64,000 nt of DNA, taken from Eunapius fragilis (taxonomy: Eukaryota; Porifera; Demospongiae; Spongillida; Spongillidae). The number at the start of each line of letters is the position of its first letter. Position 1 is the first letter of the stretch. Location: NCBI GenBank assembly GCA_963681505.1, contig OY811988.1:434001-498000 (forward strand), written 5' to 3'. This document shows, piece by piece, positions 23,743 through 45,500 of the stretch. A program made the translations under genes and the position numbers. The notes beneath the pieces are model-generated. The model was not told the DNA's origin. It made no database searches and was given only the letters and a program-made list of their open reading frames with translations.

Positions 23743-24291
23743 TTACACAGCTGAGAGATTTACCTTGCTGTCTGAAATTGCAAGGTCAATTGATGTATCA
23801 AAGAGATGTTGTGGTCTGTGGTAAGAAGAGCGCGAACCACGGAGGCACATGATAGCTGACCTAAGTAGGGAGAAGCTCACTTTGCATCGAAGCCAGAATA
23901 GTGTTTTACTGTACGGTTGTTCCTGCTTATCCGCGATCAATGAAGCAAGTCTCTTGAAAACTACTGTAGCAGTAGATCCCAATCCGCCTGTGGTTGAGAA
24001 AACTAAAGGCGAAAAGGAACCAAACTCAATATCACGAATGCGTTGTTCATATGCACGTTTCTTTTCCAGTTCAGCACCGCGGTAGCACTTTGGTAAAGGG
24101 ACTTTGCTTAAAGTAGCACAAAAAGGATTGAAAACCCTAACATCAAAGTAAGTCTTTTGTCTATTATGCCCCCAAAAATTCTCAGCAACGATGTCAAGAC
24201 GAGCATCATCAGATGAGATAGATGTTTTTTGTGTTAGATGTTCGCCTGAAAGCTTCTGCAATACAGGTTCAATGCCAACATTGTTGCTCAT
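23743..24291 (-). pseudogene. C-terminal endonuclease part of a second retrotransposon
   Basis: The frame contains DDARLDIVAENFWG, then TYFDVRVFNPF, YRGAELEKKRAYEQRI and FSTTGGLG. This is a restriction-like endonuclease domain as found after the RT in a second type of cnidarian/sponge-like non-LTR element. It is the downstream continuation of the RT remnant at 24468-25600 and is separated from it by frame breaks. Confidence 0.72.
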
Positions 24292-24467
24292 ATCAGTCAG
24301 AAGGGTGGCAGTGATATCTCGAAGTCAGTTCATTGTGACGGATGGAGGGATATCCACCACAGGAGCAGCTTAAGGCGTGTTCCACTGTGAATGGTTTGCC
24401 GCAGATATACACTAAAGGGAGTAAAGAAGGTTGCCAGCCAAAACGCAGACAAAGGGCATCTCGAAAA

Positions 24468-25600
24468 TCATGCCTCCAAAATTCTACGAAGACGCGGAGG
24501 GAACGTGCTTAAGAGATGTGTGTGAGAGTCTTTTTCTGCTAGATGACGGGCTGCACTTGAAGTTTTCTTTGCATCATGTTGGGCCAGTGTACATGATAAC
24601 GGGTACGTTGTTGACTGCTTTAAAATCAAATCACTAAGGGACTGTGTTATGTTGATGGAGACGTTATATTGGAGTGAGCAGAGTTTTGTTGGGTTGATGA
24701 TTCCTAACCCACCTAGCCGAACAGGTAGTGCTAATAGTTCACGTTCGCTGTCACTGAGGGAACTTTGACCTGTAACAGAGGGTAAGAATATTTGTCTGAT
24801 GATGGCTTCTAATGGTGCAAAAAGATCACTGACGTTGGGAACTACTCTGGTTAAGTATGTCCATTTGCTTGTGAATCCATGTGTAAAGGCAGCATACGCA
24901 GCATGGGGTTGGGTGATTGCAAATTTAGACAGTATTTTAAGTTCTTTTTCCCAGGTGGAGATTTGTTGGTGGATAAAAGAATGAACAAATGCGTCAGTAC
25001 CAAGAGGAGCTCCAAGATATTTCTTCCCTTCACAAGATATGGAAATTAATGTTCCTGTGAAGATGTCTGATGCAGTTTTTCGGGTAGCATCTTTAACTAG
25101 AAGGCAGGTTTTAGCTGGATTGGAAAAGTAGCCATAATCAGGTCCTATCTGGACTAATTTGTCCCACCATGACCGAATGTATTCAATCTGGCCACAAGTC
25201 ATCTGCATACCATATCTGTTTGATTGCATCATCAGACAGTGACTTGATAAATGGTAAAGGTGCCAATGCGTACATAGGCATTGCCAAAGGATCACCTTGA
25301 GTTGTTCCTTCTTCTGATAAAAGCTTTTCTCCATCTATGAACAAGTTGACATCATCACGATAAGTGTTAATCAAAATGGTTGAGATCACTGGACAAATAT
25401 GCTGTATGTTGCCATATGATGCGACGAAGGGTTTCACCAATCCCAATGGGCCGAACACCTGGGTTCTTGTCTAAAGCAATGAGTCTACACGCAACAAGCG
25501 CAGATAAATCTCAGGGTCCACAAACTCAGAGCAAAGGCGTCTGGTAACTGCTGCGATAGCTTTACAGAGGTCATTTGAGGCATCGCGATGGGAAGTACAC
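24468..25600 (-). pseudogene. Frameshifted reverse transcriptase of the second retrotransposon
   Basis: Pieces lie in successive frames on the minus strand: [20 protein letters not shown] at about 25410-25470; then GTTQGDPLAMPMYAL and IKQIWYADD (motifs B and C) ending near 25185; then RT thumb/connection with KYLGAPLGTDAF and LPVRLGGLGIINP down to 24468. Several frameshifts separate them, so the copy is dead. It differs from its neighbour at 21.8-23.7 kb in motif C (YADD) and in its endonuclease. Confidence 0.78.
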
Positions 25601-25609
25601 ATCTGTTTC

Positions 25610-25685
25610 CATACGCACATACGCACATACGCACATACGCACACACGCACGCACACACGCACACATACACACATACACACATACA

Positions 25686-25716
<31 letters not shown>

Positions 25717-25833
25717 TGCACGCATGCATGCATGAAATTAGCGCACCGCACGTGATAATTCTCATAATGATTGTAAAGATAGCGTGGGAGCTGGAGCATT
25801 TCCAACTGTAACATAATTTATATAAAATAGGTA

Positions 25834-25870
<37 letters not shown>

Positions 25871-25935
25871 ACACGCACACACACAAACACATACGCCGAT
25901 CTACAAGCATACATGTACACACGTATTTGCATCTG
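25610..25935. repeat. CA/ACGC-rich microsatellites
   Basis: Runs of CACATACG, then CACA, then CATGCATG. A second CA run at about 25834-25875 is part of the block shared with 51.3 kb. Confidence 0.9.
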
Positions 25936-26570
25936 AGCATACCTACCTCCCCCCCCCCCCCCCAAATCCTGTGCAATTCTTTATTTTATATTGGACAAAC
26001 CATCTGGGCCTCCCCTAGCGCGAGCGTACGTTCACGCAGCAACGTCAACGCCACATGATGTATAGGTTACTAGTAGAACATTAGCGCTCGATCGCGTGGA
26101 CACATTCATGCACTTTAGGGGTGCGTACGCAAATTGCATTCATTATATAGTACTTGCCAATGCGACACTACATGTATACATGTACGTACGCACGCCCACA
26201 CACACGCACGCACGCACGCACACACACACACACGTATCCACACACACACACCACCACCACCACCACCATACAAATACATGCCTGCACAAAAACATGCATA
26301 CATGCACCACTTAAAGATAGATGTACTGTATACTTTAGCTGATAGAGCCATGCCGCCAGTCAATACCTATGCTACAAACGCGGCCGTCTGTTAAGGTGGC
26401 CATGTGTGATTATATAGAGGCGAGTCATTGGAATCAATATTCTGGTGCCCTGCAAGCCTGCTAAACTAAAGTAATAACAGAGCGCTGAATGTCTCTTGCT
26501 TGCAGTCAGCCTCACCCCAGCACATCAGCCTATTCAACTTTCCTCTATTCCTTTTGTGCAACTCAACAAT
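25770..26570. repeat. Duplicated block upstream of gene C (partner 51240-52110)
   Basis: Matching runs include CATTTCCAACTGTAACATAA, TTCTGGTGCCCTGCAAGCCT and TCCTTTTGTGCAACT. It precedes gene C as the partner precedes gene F. Microsatellite stretches inside differ in length. Confidence 0.75.
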
Positions 26571-26719
26571 GCTATTATTAATTTAAAACAAAGAGTACCT
26601 AATTACAAAACACCTAGTTTCTAATTAAAGCGGTCTAGCATATCATATGTGGGTGCACTGAAAAGTTTTTTTTGTTGTTGCAATAAGGAATAATATAGAT
26701 GATCACACTAAAATTTATA

Positions 26720-27235
26720 TTATTTCCACCCAACACCAAAACACGAACAATACTTATGATATGTCCTGGAACCTAAGAGGGAACGTGTAAATCTTGTCTG
26801 GCCATGGATTGAACAAAAGTGAAATTTTTCCCGCTGATAAATGCTAGGGCTTTGTCCTTGTGGCAAGAAGTAATTATATACAGGACAGGTGGAAAGCCAG
26901 GGAGGAAAAACTCTCCGCCCCAGCCAGCCCCCATCAGAATCCACTTCAAGTGGGATGCACACCCATCCTTGATCCAAATACTTTAGCCTCAGAGATTCCA
27001 TGCTTCCTAGACTCTGCCTCCAGCATGTTTTGCACATTTCCAAATTGAGGACATGCATGTACATCTGCTGGCCAGATAATGGCTGAAGTCTGGTGTAAGG
27101 TCACTGCCCAACTCTACCTTCACTCCAATTGGGTGGACACGTTGACCGAACTTGGCAAACACACAAAGAAGATGGTTGTGGCAAGTGATGATATCAACAC
27201 CACATTTGCTGCTGTCCCTTTTTTTTTAAAAAATC
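26720..27235 (-). pseudogene. Third RLE-retrotransposon fragment (endonuclease end)
   Basis: On the minus strand, conceptual pieces CGVDIITCHNHL, ELGSDLTPDFSHY and GWVCIPLEVDSDGGW occur in shifting frames. They align with GGDVVTRHNKL, EAGSNLSKDHSHT and GWVCVPMVVEAYGAW of the element at 21.8-23.7 kb. It is a decayed 3' fragment of a related element. Confidence 0.7.
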
Positions 27236-27385
27236 ATCTGTACTTTGAAATACAAAATATTCATTAGACAAAGATTTATTACTTGATGTCAAGTCATATT
27301 GTGAGCCTACCTATTCATATCCAATCATTTACATTTTTATTCTCTTCACAGATCATCATAACAGGAACTGAATATTGATGTGCTG

Positions 27386-30300
27386 ATGACATGGAAACAA
27401 ATGGCATGCATTAGTGCACTAGAGGAAGAGAACAGACTTCTAAGATCACAAGTTTGTATTGTAGTTTTGGATGCTGCATGGAATGTTTTTTTAATATTAT
27501 TATTGCATTGGTTTTAATTAATTGATACGAATGCCAACAAGCAGTATATGGTACCTTTTCCTACCCTACTGGTAATGAGATAAATAATGAATGTTTTATG
27601 CAAGATTGAAAACCTATGTAATTTTTTTCTCATATAAATTCATATGGGTCACCCATAGTGATGGTCTTACAACCACACTGATGCCTGATTTTTGGATTAC
27701 TGCCACAGTTGGTTCAGTACGAAGATGACTTTAAGACTGAAAGAGCAGACAGAACTCGAGCAGTTGAAGCAAAGTTAAAGATTGAAGAACAATTTAGAGC
27801 TTATAAAGAAGCCAATGAAGTCCAGTTAACACAGCTCAATGAGCGGGTACGACCACTGATATTCAAATGTACAATTATTGTCATATAATGAATTACATAA
27901 TAATATTATCCATTCAGGTCGCTGAAGATTAATCTAGTCAGAGATGTTAAAAGTTATGGAAATGTGTAGCATCAATTTGCAGATATAGTCTAAGCCTGGG
28001 TAATCAATGCTTTTATGCTTTATTCTTGCTTAGCAGATTTAAATATCAATGTGAGAATTTTGATTTTGTTTAATCCAAGTGACAGTTTTGCATATACATA
28101 TAGGAGATCATGGCAAAGCACCCCTTGAGTGGTGGACTGGGCACCCATTGCTCATGTCTTTGAGGGTTATTGAAGGCACATTATAATAGAGTCATATGAT
28201 TAAGGGGTGAATGGCATTGTTGACCATGGTATTGGAGGCCTACAATGTTCTTACAAGGGTTGAACAATATTTTATTCACGCACACAATTTGACCATAAAT
28301 ACACCAAGACATGGATGAGAAGTGGGTGTACCATTCACCCATGACTTGAAATTGTGTGCTTAAATAAAACATTGTTCAACCCTTGTAGGAGCATTAGCTA
28401 ATTATTCCATTAAGCTCTTCCAGCAGTATTCATTATGACATTACTATGCTCTGCAGGTAAATGATATGATATCAACAATGATGAAAGGAAGCAACACTGT
28501 TGCACAGCTAAGAGAAACATCAAAAGTGAGTTCATATATATATATTGGAAGTTTCGCTAGAAACTTCCATGTAGGATTTGACCCAGACTATGGATATAAT
28601 GGTATGCTAAAGATGGGAAATATGTCACTGTGTCAAAGGTTTAATATATGGACACAATTGGTGCACACCTAATTGGCTTTTAAGTGACATGTAGAATGTA
28701 TAAACATAAACATTCAATAGTCCTTTCAAAGGTTGAAAGGTTGAAAGGCTTAACTTTTTTTATCCAGCTATTGAATGGTTTCAATCATTTTAGGATGAAC
28801 ATCAAGCTTCTCTGGTAGAGAAGGAAAAGAATGATGATCTTATGATGAAGATCAGGGTACTACAAAGCCTGGTAAGAATTTACCCAGTACTCTCCCGAGA
28901 ACCAAAAAATATAAGAGAGAAGTAATGATGCTTTTGATTGCATAATTAATGACTGTGTGAACAGCAGAAAAGACATTTCTACCATTCTACCACCCCAGAA
29001 CATAATGGTGCCCAGCTGTAGTCATAAAATGATTTACTATGTTGATTATAAAATGCTACATTCATCACTGCTATTCAGTGGGCTAATTTTAAAGTTATTT
29101 TGTGTTTCAGGTGGATGATTACAAACAGCAGTTACATATCCGTCTAAAGGAATCCACTGCTGCGAAGAGATCGTTACAGCAATTGGAAAGTGACAGCAGC
29201 TCTACAGAGGAAGTGTTGAAGGAAGTAATAAGTAAGCTTCAAAAACGTCTATACCAAACTAGTTTTGAACTAGAAGCAGCCAAGGAGGAGATTGCAGTGA
29301 AGGTGGCCCAGGTGAAGCAGTACCAGAAGCAGGTGGAGGCTTACAAACAAAAGGTTGGGTTCAAGTAGCTAAATAAGAAATTTCAACATATTATTTGCAC
29401 ACATCTCATGTTTGTACATGCGTTTAGTGAAGTCATTTGCAATGCACTGTGTCCTCTACATAATTGTACCGTCAATGTAGATCCCATGGCATATCCTTGA
29501 TGGGGTATTTATAACACTGCATAATTGTGCCTTAAATGTAGATCCCACCTGATGGGGTATTTATAATTGACCTTAAATATAGAACCCATGGCATATCACT
29601 GATGGGACATTGATAAATAAGAAGTCCACACCATGGAGTATTTTTAAAGCTGTAGGGTATACGGCTTTAAAAGAGAAATTCATATCTATAGAAGCCCTCA
29701 GCTGCACCCATTCCAGCTGATATGAATATGTTAAATCCAGGATGGCTGTACATGTTCTGCATAACAAATGGAATAATCACCCATGCACTCTTATACCAAA
29801 GGCTGCACTCTGGTGCAAGTAGTACATCTATATAGCTATAGCTGCTGTTCTTTTGCTCAAGTTAAACTTGCAGCCCTGTTGCTAATTTTGATTATTTGTA
29901 CCACAGCAGCTTGGTCTGTTTTAAGTGTATGCCCTAATGTTCAGTTTATTCTTATTCAACAGTTTCATAACCTATTCTATCAAACAGGGGGATTTTCACT
30001 CGATTTGAGAGTGTCTTTGTGCCATAATTTAATGCATGTGATTGCTTTCATGCATTTGTATACAGTTATGTTCACAGCAATTTTAGCGTCTCTTCTGTTG
30101 CTATTTGCATTTGCTAAATAGATCAGTACGATGCAGTATAATCTGCTCTTTTTACTCTCCACCTACATTCTTACAGTGCCAATTGTCAAATGAAATGCTT
30201 CAGGCATGTTGGTCACCAGATGTTGGGCAGCCTCACAGTGGAGCGACCTCACCTACTGAGCCAGTGCACCCTAAACAAATGGATCCATCTCCACAGGAGC

Positions 30301-30746
30301 AACCAAAGGCCACCATTGATACCAATGACAAGGCACATGTACCTAAATTGGCATCATTGGCTGCTACTCTAGTTCCACCTTGCTGTGAACCTGATGGATG
30401 TACTCATACAGATGATACTGTTGATGTTAGCGACGATGACCTCCCTCCTCCTATCTACCACCAACCATTCCAGCAGATATATCACCTTAGTGCAGATAGA
30501 GTGCACAATGGTGTTCCCCTATCTGACCAGGAGGCCTTACAGCTAGTAGAACACACCAATAGGGTTCCTCCTCCCTCCACTTTAGGTCTAGTGCAGGACA
30601 TTGGAAGTACAGATGGTAGAGGGTTTGAAGAGACAAACTCACCAGCACCATTGGATCCTAACCTGAAATGTTCTAAATGTGCTAAATACTTCAAGAAGGG
30701 AAGAATCCAAAAATACAAGCATCATGTGGAGACATGTGGGAGATAG
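27386..30746 (+). CDS. Gene C: NEMO/optineurin-like UBAN + CCHC finger protein, six coding exons, 387 aa
   Basis: Exons 27386-27451 (MTWKQMACISALEEEN...), 27709-27846 (LVQYEDDFKTERADRTRAVE), 28457-28525, 28794-28871, 29111-29353 and 30177-30746. All junctions are phase 0 with standard borders; codon counts are 22+46+23+26+81+189. LLRSQ | LVQYEDDFKTERADR is the UBAN signature across an exon joint, as in gene H. Exon 5 is coiled coil ending in the shared 25-residue module. The last exon has a Ser/Pro/acidic linker (DDTVDVSDDDLPPP) and ends with LKCSKCAKYFKKG...HHVETC, the CCHC finger. The ATG chosen is the first in frame after an upstream stop in the same exon. It is almost exon-for-exon identical to gene F. 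Ubiquitin-chain binding is inferred from the motif. Confidence 0.85.
28145..28392. repeat. Intronic segment inverted relative to gene F
   Basis: Contains the hairpin arms GGGTTGAACAATATTTTATT and AATAAAACATTGTTCAACCC. Its core (CATGGATGAGAAGTGGGTGT and flanks) is the reverse complement of 53163-53420, although the exons around both are collinear. Confidence 0.75.
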
Positions 30747-31589
30747 TGTTGAATCAATAATCCTGTATTTAACAGTGGATTTGGCCTCATTTTTTGCCAT
30801 GATGCATATGTCAGTGCAAGTGCTGATGAGACTAGATATTAATTATCAGATGCAGTAAAGCATCTACAATTCCATACACATGTCTCCCTACTACTCAGTT
30901 TCAATTTTATGGACTTACTTAACGCCGTGTCCATGAAATTCGAGCACTTTTTAAGCCCATTTTTTCGAACTCCTAAAAATAAAAAATAGTCTCATTTAGG
31001 TCCCATACTATGATTTAGTGTTTTGAAAAAAATCTCCGCATAGTGTACATGTATTGCGATAATATCTAAGCTGATCGCAGCCTGCATTTATTTGAAGCCG
31101 CGAGGTCTATAGTCCTTACCGAAAAAAAGGTGCACTTTTTAAATGCTGCTTTTAACACTCTAAAACAAAAGCAGTTAGTTGAACTAGACTATAAAATCCG
31201 ATGGGGTATGAAAAATTATGCTGCCTATGCACACTCCATCGTGTCTGCCTTAGCTTGAAACATAATGTGATCTACATAGCCAGTATTCAGTGTGAGAAGG
31301 GATGCCACGTATTTCCTAGGTACATCTCGACTAAGGTCTCCTAGCATGCATCTCTGATGTCACGGCAAACACCTTTTACAACATTTTCACAATTAAGGAA
31401 TATTAACCGCTTCGAAATATTCCAATGTCACATGTAAGGAATCGTTAAGGAATAATAATGTCACATTCCATGCTTACGGAATTTATTATAACACATGCAT
31501 ACATAGTATAAGCGTACAGTGTGGCTATACAATACATCATTTAAACGCACTCGTTGACGCTTATTGATTAGGTCGTCCCCAGGTTAAAT
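30747..31589. other. Intergenic region between genes C and B; unassigned
   Basis: The first part matches downstream sequence of E and F. No gene is visible in the remainder. Confidence 0.45.
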
Positions 31590-32345
31590 GAATTGGTACG
31601 GGGATTCCATGCTATAGACGATATCCAGTTAATAAAATAATGTACTCTCATATTTGGAAGATGGTCTGTGAGGATGAGAGAGCACAATTTCATCGGTTAA
31701 CCCAATAAATCCCCCCCCCCCCCCCCCCCCCCCCAATTGCACTTACCACTGAATCACCTGCTGCTTTTTTTGATACGCTGCACCTTTTTTTAAATCAGCT
31801 AATGAATGAGGCTTTGAGTAAACATATGTACCTCCGAAACATCGCAAAATTGAAATGAAACTAGGGTTCCTCTACGTATACATTTCTGTAATCTGCATTT
31901 ATTTATAAACATTACATCATGAATTAATTACAAAGCACACAAGTACTAACATTTGACGTGACGCAATTGCACTTCCTCTATTTGAGAGCATCCTCTTGGA
32001 CGTACGCCGAGTGACGCCGACTCGCCACTGTCAATGGTGCCACCCGGCCGCGCCGATTCCCGCGACGCATAAGAATTGGTAAGCGAAGGTCTTCAAGCAT
32101 TGTACATGTACCGCCTCATACAATGATAAACTGCGTGACGTGGTTTGTGGGTTCTCTTCACAACCCTTCTCCTTCAATCACACTCCCCTCTCTGCGATGT
32201 ACGGATGTCATGTCACTTGTATGCTGTGCATGTGTATCTGATCGTGCAGCTATGTATGTATTAATATAGCTGACGTGACATCGAACCCACCCCCTCGCAT
32301 ATCGAACGTGATCTAATAAATTCATCGTGTGTTCGCCATCATGGT
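31590..32345. repeat. Duplicated non-coding block (copy 2; partner 12851-13590)
   Basis: Collinear with the block upstream of gene A, with an added C tract at about 31711-31734. It lacks the 1.8-kb transposon cluster found in copy 1. Confidence 0.8.
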
Positions 32346-32399
32346 GTACAGCTGTGTTGCTAATATAATACATTTAACGGCGTATACCACAATATCGCG

Positions 32400-33548
32400 T
32401 CATAGTTTATTATCACACGGCATGACCGCGTCGTTTAATAAAATTGATATATGAATTGTATCGAGTCAGGCGATGAAAAATGGTTTATTCTATTTATGGG
32501 GGGAGTGGTCCGGTTAGAATTACTTCAGTGTAGATGTATAATTATAATACAATGCGGTAAACAAATATCACAGTAATTGTCCCAAAATCGTATATAACCC
32601 TTATCGTATTTACATTCTGCATGTAGTGTGACAGATGTAGCAAACATGTATATGGTTGATGATTGTACAGAGATGGCATGGAGAACCAAATCAAGCACAG
32701 AACGGATTGACTGGACAATAATGTCGGCTTGGGCCGTTTATATCATTGTAATGAAGCCGACATTATTGTCCAGTCAATCCTGCAGTTGGTTTTTGTTTCA
32801 CACAATCGGCCGGATCACATGGGGAAAAAAAAGCGTCAAATCATTTAGAAATCATTTAGAAACCATTGTGCGATTGAACAGAGAATCACAAAAATCTATA
32901 AAGCGTATGATTTTTGTGTGATTTTCTTTCAATCACACAATGATTCGACATTTTTTTTCCCGCTCTGTGGATTGAGTGGTTTGGGTTGAAACCTCTTTAA
33001 CCAGCTGGAGGGATTCAGCATAATCATCATCATATACGTGTTTACTCTGTTACGCATCGTGCAGAAGGTACATTCAGTTTACACTCGACCTGAGTGGCAC
33101 ATCTAATCCGCAGCTAATTTAACGTAATTGAATTAGTTGCTGTTTAAGCCCTTTCTAAATTGGTTAAGCATGAATTTTTCAGGGCCATTGATACGTCGCT
33201 AAGCTCGTGACGCTATACCGCCCTTTTCCCCGGGGTCGAGAATTCTAAATCACGTGTATTACTCAGTTCCAGTGTGTATAACGCGTATTATAACATATGC
33301 GAGCAAGGAGCCACAATTAATAAAAATTTTACAGTACTCGTTGTTAGAATTAGAGGCCCCGCCCCCTTCTGCCGCCATGGTCGACCTCTAAATGAGCTTA
33401 TAAGAACCACATCATGAGGCAGGGCCATTTTGCCCAGATGTGTCCCACCATCCACCAGTTGTGACTTTTCGTTGTAGTGCTTTCTATATATATTTGTGAG
33501 TATGTACCTTATACTAATAAAGAGTATGTGTTATTATGTATAGATACT
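32400..33548. repeat. Duplicated block upstream of gene B (partner 15576-16617)
   Basis: Collinear with the upstream region of gene A. It holds a compact palindrome at 32705-32779 (GATTGACTGGACAATAATGT and its inverse) and a weaker inverted repeat around 32850-32946 (ATTGTGCGATTGAAC...TTCAATCACACAAT). Confidence 0.7.
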
Positions 33549-41963
<8,415 letters not shown>

Positions 41964-41976
41964 GTGTGTGTGTGAT

Positions 41977-42060
<84 letters not shown>
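41964..42060. repeat. (GT)n microsatellite at the truncated gene B exon
   Basis: GT run beginning exactly where the conserved module is interrupted; the first GT acts as a potential splice donor. Confidence 0.95.
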
Positions 42061-42061
<1 letters not shown>

Positions 42062-42510
42062 AAATGTATATAAAGGCACCGGTCCCATCCCCCACATCCC
42101 TTTACATAAATAGTCCATTGCGGGAGGTTATCTCGGGGCAAACCATTATATGGGTTACATCAAGCTTTAAAAAATAATAAACATACCAAATTTTAAAAAA
42201 ATTATTTACAAATGTTAAATAACAAATATCTTTCATAAGTATGATGATGATCATTATTTTGGCGCCTTCACATATTTTGATACCCCCCCCCCCTAAGGCC
42301 ACACTGCCATTGGATGTACCCAATTTCATTTGAAGGGAGATTATATTTATTATGCTTACATGCTTTCCAAAGCATTAATATGTTAAGAGTACAATGTACA
42401 TGTATTAATGAGGGCCACTAGCTTAGAATGCAAGCATTCACAAGTTAACCATTGCTTTCCGAGCCATTAACTGTGTAAGTGACTTTTGCGCACTTTAGAT
42501 ACAAGGGCAA

Positions 42511-45500
42511 ATGGCAGGACACGACTACTACACAATGCACACATTGGAGGGTCTTGATGAAAGAAAGGTTGTAGGTGGTGGATCATATGGAGCTGTTTAT
42601 GAAGTCATGATGAATGGAACACCTTGCATTGCTAAGAAAGTCCATGACATTCTAGTAGGCCAGGGAGGTCATGTTCCAGTTGGAAGTGATGAAGTAGAGG
42701 CTATAAGAGAGAAATTCCATGTAGAATGTTCACTCCTTAGTAAACTAAAGCATCCAAACATTGTTCAATTCTTGGGTATATTTCATGATAAAGATGATGA
42801 TGTGCTTCTAATGGAATTCATGCCCATGGACCTAGCTAGGTGTTTGGACACTTGTATGAAGCAGAAGTACAACATTCCACTTCCAATAAAGCTGTCCATC
42901 CTCCAGGATGTGACCAATGGGCTGCTTCACCTTCATTCATTAGCTCCACCCATCATCCATCGTGACCTTACAGCAGCCAACATTCTCCTCACATCTGACA
43001 TGAGAGCTAAGATAGCTGACCTTGGAGTGTCTAAAGTATTTGATTTGAAACAAATGCAAAAAATTCAGCACACCAAAGCTCCAGGCACTCCAGCATACAT
43101 GCCCCCAGAGGCACTACTCCCAAAGCCAAATTATAATTGTCAGCTAGATATATTTTCATTTGGTGTTATAGCTCTGTATATAGCAACACAGGATTTCCCT
43201 AGTCCTCATGAAGTACTACTGACCACAACTGTTGTTAGGCAGAAAAGACAACAGATCTTTAAACGTCAGCATTGGATAGATAAAATGGGAGAGGACCATC
43301 TTCTTTATCCTATAGTGGTTCATTGTCTGCAAGACCTACCAGAGGACAGGCCTACTACCAGGGAACTCTGGGAAGCTATCAGCTGCCTGCGTACTGAACA
43401 CAAGAAGGGTTGGAACAATATGTTGGAGGTACATTAAGGGAGCATGATATTCAAGATTTGGTCATGGTATCTATGACGTTTTATATTGAAAGCTGCTTCT
43501 TTAGCAGTTATTCATTACTAGTAATCTAAGGATTGCATTGACTTCCGGCTATCTTTAAGCCATATCATGAAATCATGTTCTGTATTTCGCATCTTCATGC
43601 GAATACTTATTTTACATGGCAACAATGCTCACTAATACATTGATGCTTTGCTTGACACATGGCTTTGTTTTTAACAACCAGATAATTAAATAGCATTATG
43701 TATTAATTATGATTACAGTAACATTAATACATGTATGTACCTCTATGTCATCTCGGAAAATTTATAGCTTCTTATGGAGAATGAAAAACTGAAGGTGCAT
43801 ATTGGATTACTTGAAATGGCCAACAACCAACAGGTACATGTAATTGTGATATTTGTAACACTTCAGCAAGATAAATGCATTTCACTACATGTACACAGTA
43901 TTGTTTATGCATTGCAAATCAATACTGCACATACATGGAAGTGCAGGTGTATGTATAATACATTTTCTGCTCATATCAAAGAGATCGTTACAGCAATTGG
44001 AAAGTGACAGCAGCTCTACAGAGGAATTGTTGAGGGAAGTTATAAGTAAGCTTCAAAAACGTCTAGACCAAACTAGTCTTGAACTAGAAGCAGCCAAGGA
44101 GGAGATAGCAGTGAAGGTGGCCCAGGTGAAGCAGTACCAGAAGCAGGTGGAGGCTTACAAAAAAAAGGTTGGGTACAAGTACCTCAATTTTAGCTAAATA
44201 AGAAATTTCAACATATTATTTGCACACATCTCATGTTTGTACATTTAGTGAAGCCATTTATAATGTACTGTGTCCTGATATAACACTACATAATTGTACC
44301 TTAAATGTAGAACCCATGGCATATCCATGATAGGGTATTGATAAATAACAAGTCCACACCATGGAGTGTTGCTGTAGGGTATAGGGCTTTAAAAGAGAAA
44401 TTCATATCTATACAAAGCCCTCAGCCGCACCCATTCCAGCTGCTATGTTGCTATATATACATATGTTAAAATTAATCAGAAGTAGTATGATTGACACCTG
44501 ATATGATTTGCTAATTATCCACGATTGCTGTACATGTGCTGCATAAAAAATAGAAAAAAAAATCACCAATGCACTCTTACCAAAGCTGCACTCTGGTACA
44601 AGTAGTACATCTATATAGCTATGGCTGCTGTTATTTTGCTCAAGTCAAACCTGCAACCCTGTTGCTAATTTTGAATATTCATATATATACGTACCACAGC
44701 AGCTGGGTCTGTTTTAAGTGTATGTCCTAATGTTTATTCTTAGTCAACAGTTGAATAACCTATTCTGTCAGACAGGGGGATTTTCAATCGATTTGAGAGT
44801 GTCTATGTGCCGTAACTTAATGAATGCGGTTGCTGTCCTGCATTTGTTCGACTCCTCTGTTGCTATTTGCATTTGCTAAAGCAATCAGTAAAATGCAGTA
44901 TAATCTGCTCTTTTTACCCTCCACCTAAATGCTTACAGAGCCAGTTGTCAAATGAAATGCTTCAGGCACGTTGGTCACCAGATGTTGGGCAGCCTCACAG
45001 TGGAGCGACCTCACCTACTGAGCCAGTGCACCCTAAACAAATGGATCCATCTCCATGGGAGCAACCAAAGGCCACCATTGATACCAATGACAAGGCACAT
45101 GTACTTAAATTGGCATCATTGGCAGCTAATCAAGTTCCACCTTGCTGTGAACCTGATGGAAGTACTCATACAGATGATACTGTTGATGTTAGCAACAATG
45201 ACCTCCCTCCTTCTATCTACCACCAACCATTCCAGCAGATTTATCACCTTAGTGCAGATGGAGTGCACAATAATATATATGTTCTCCTATCTGACCAGGA
45301 GACCTTACAGCTAGTAGAACACACCAATAGGGTTCCTCCTCCCTCCACTTTAGGCCTGGTGCAGGACATTGGAAGTACAGATGGTAGAGGGTTTGAAGAG
45401 AAACACACACCAGCACCATTGGATCCTAACCTGAAATGTCCTAAATGTGCTAAATACTTCAAGAAGGGAAGAATCCAGAAATACAGGCATCATGTGGAGA

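Noticed and set aside
29783..30121. 112-codon hydrophobic ORF, also present near 54745
   Set aside because: It lies inside an intron, its conservation is explained by near-identity of the two introns, and the E copy is broken.
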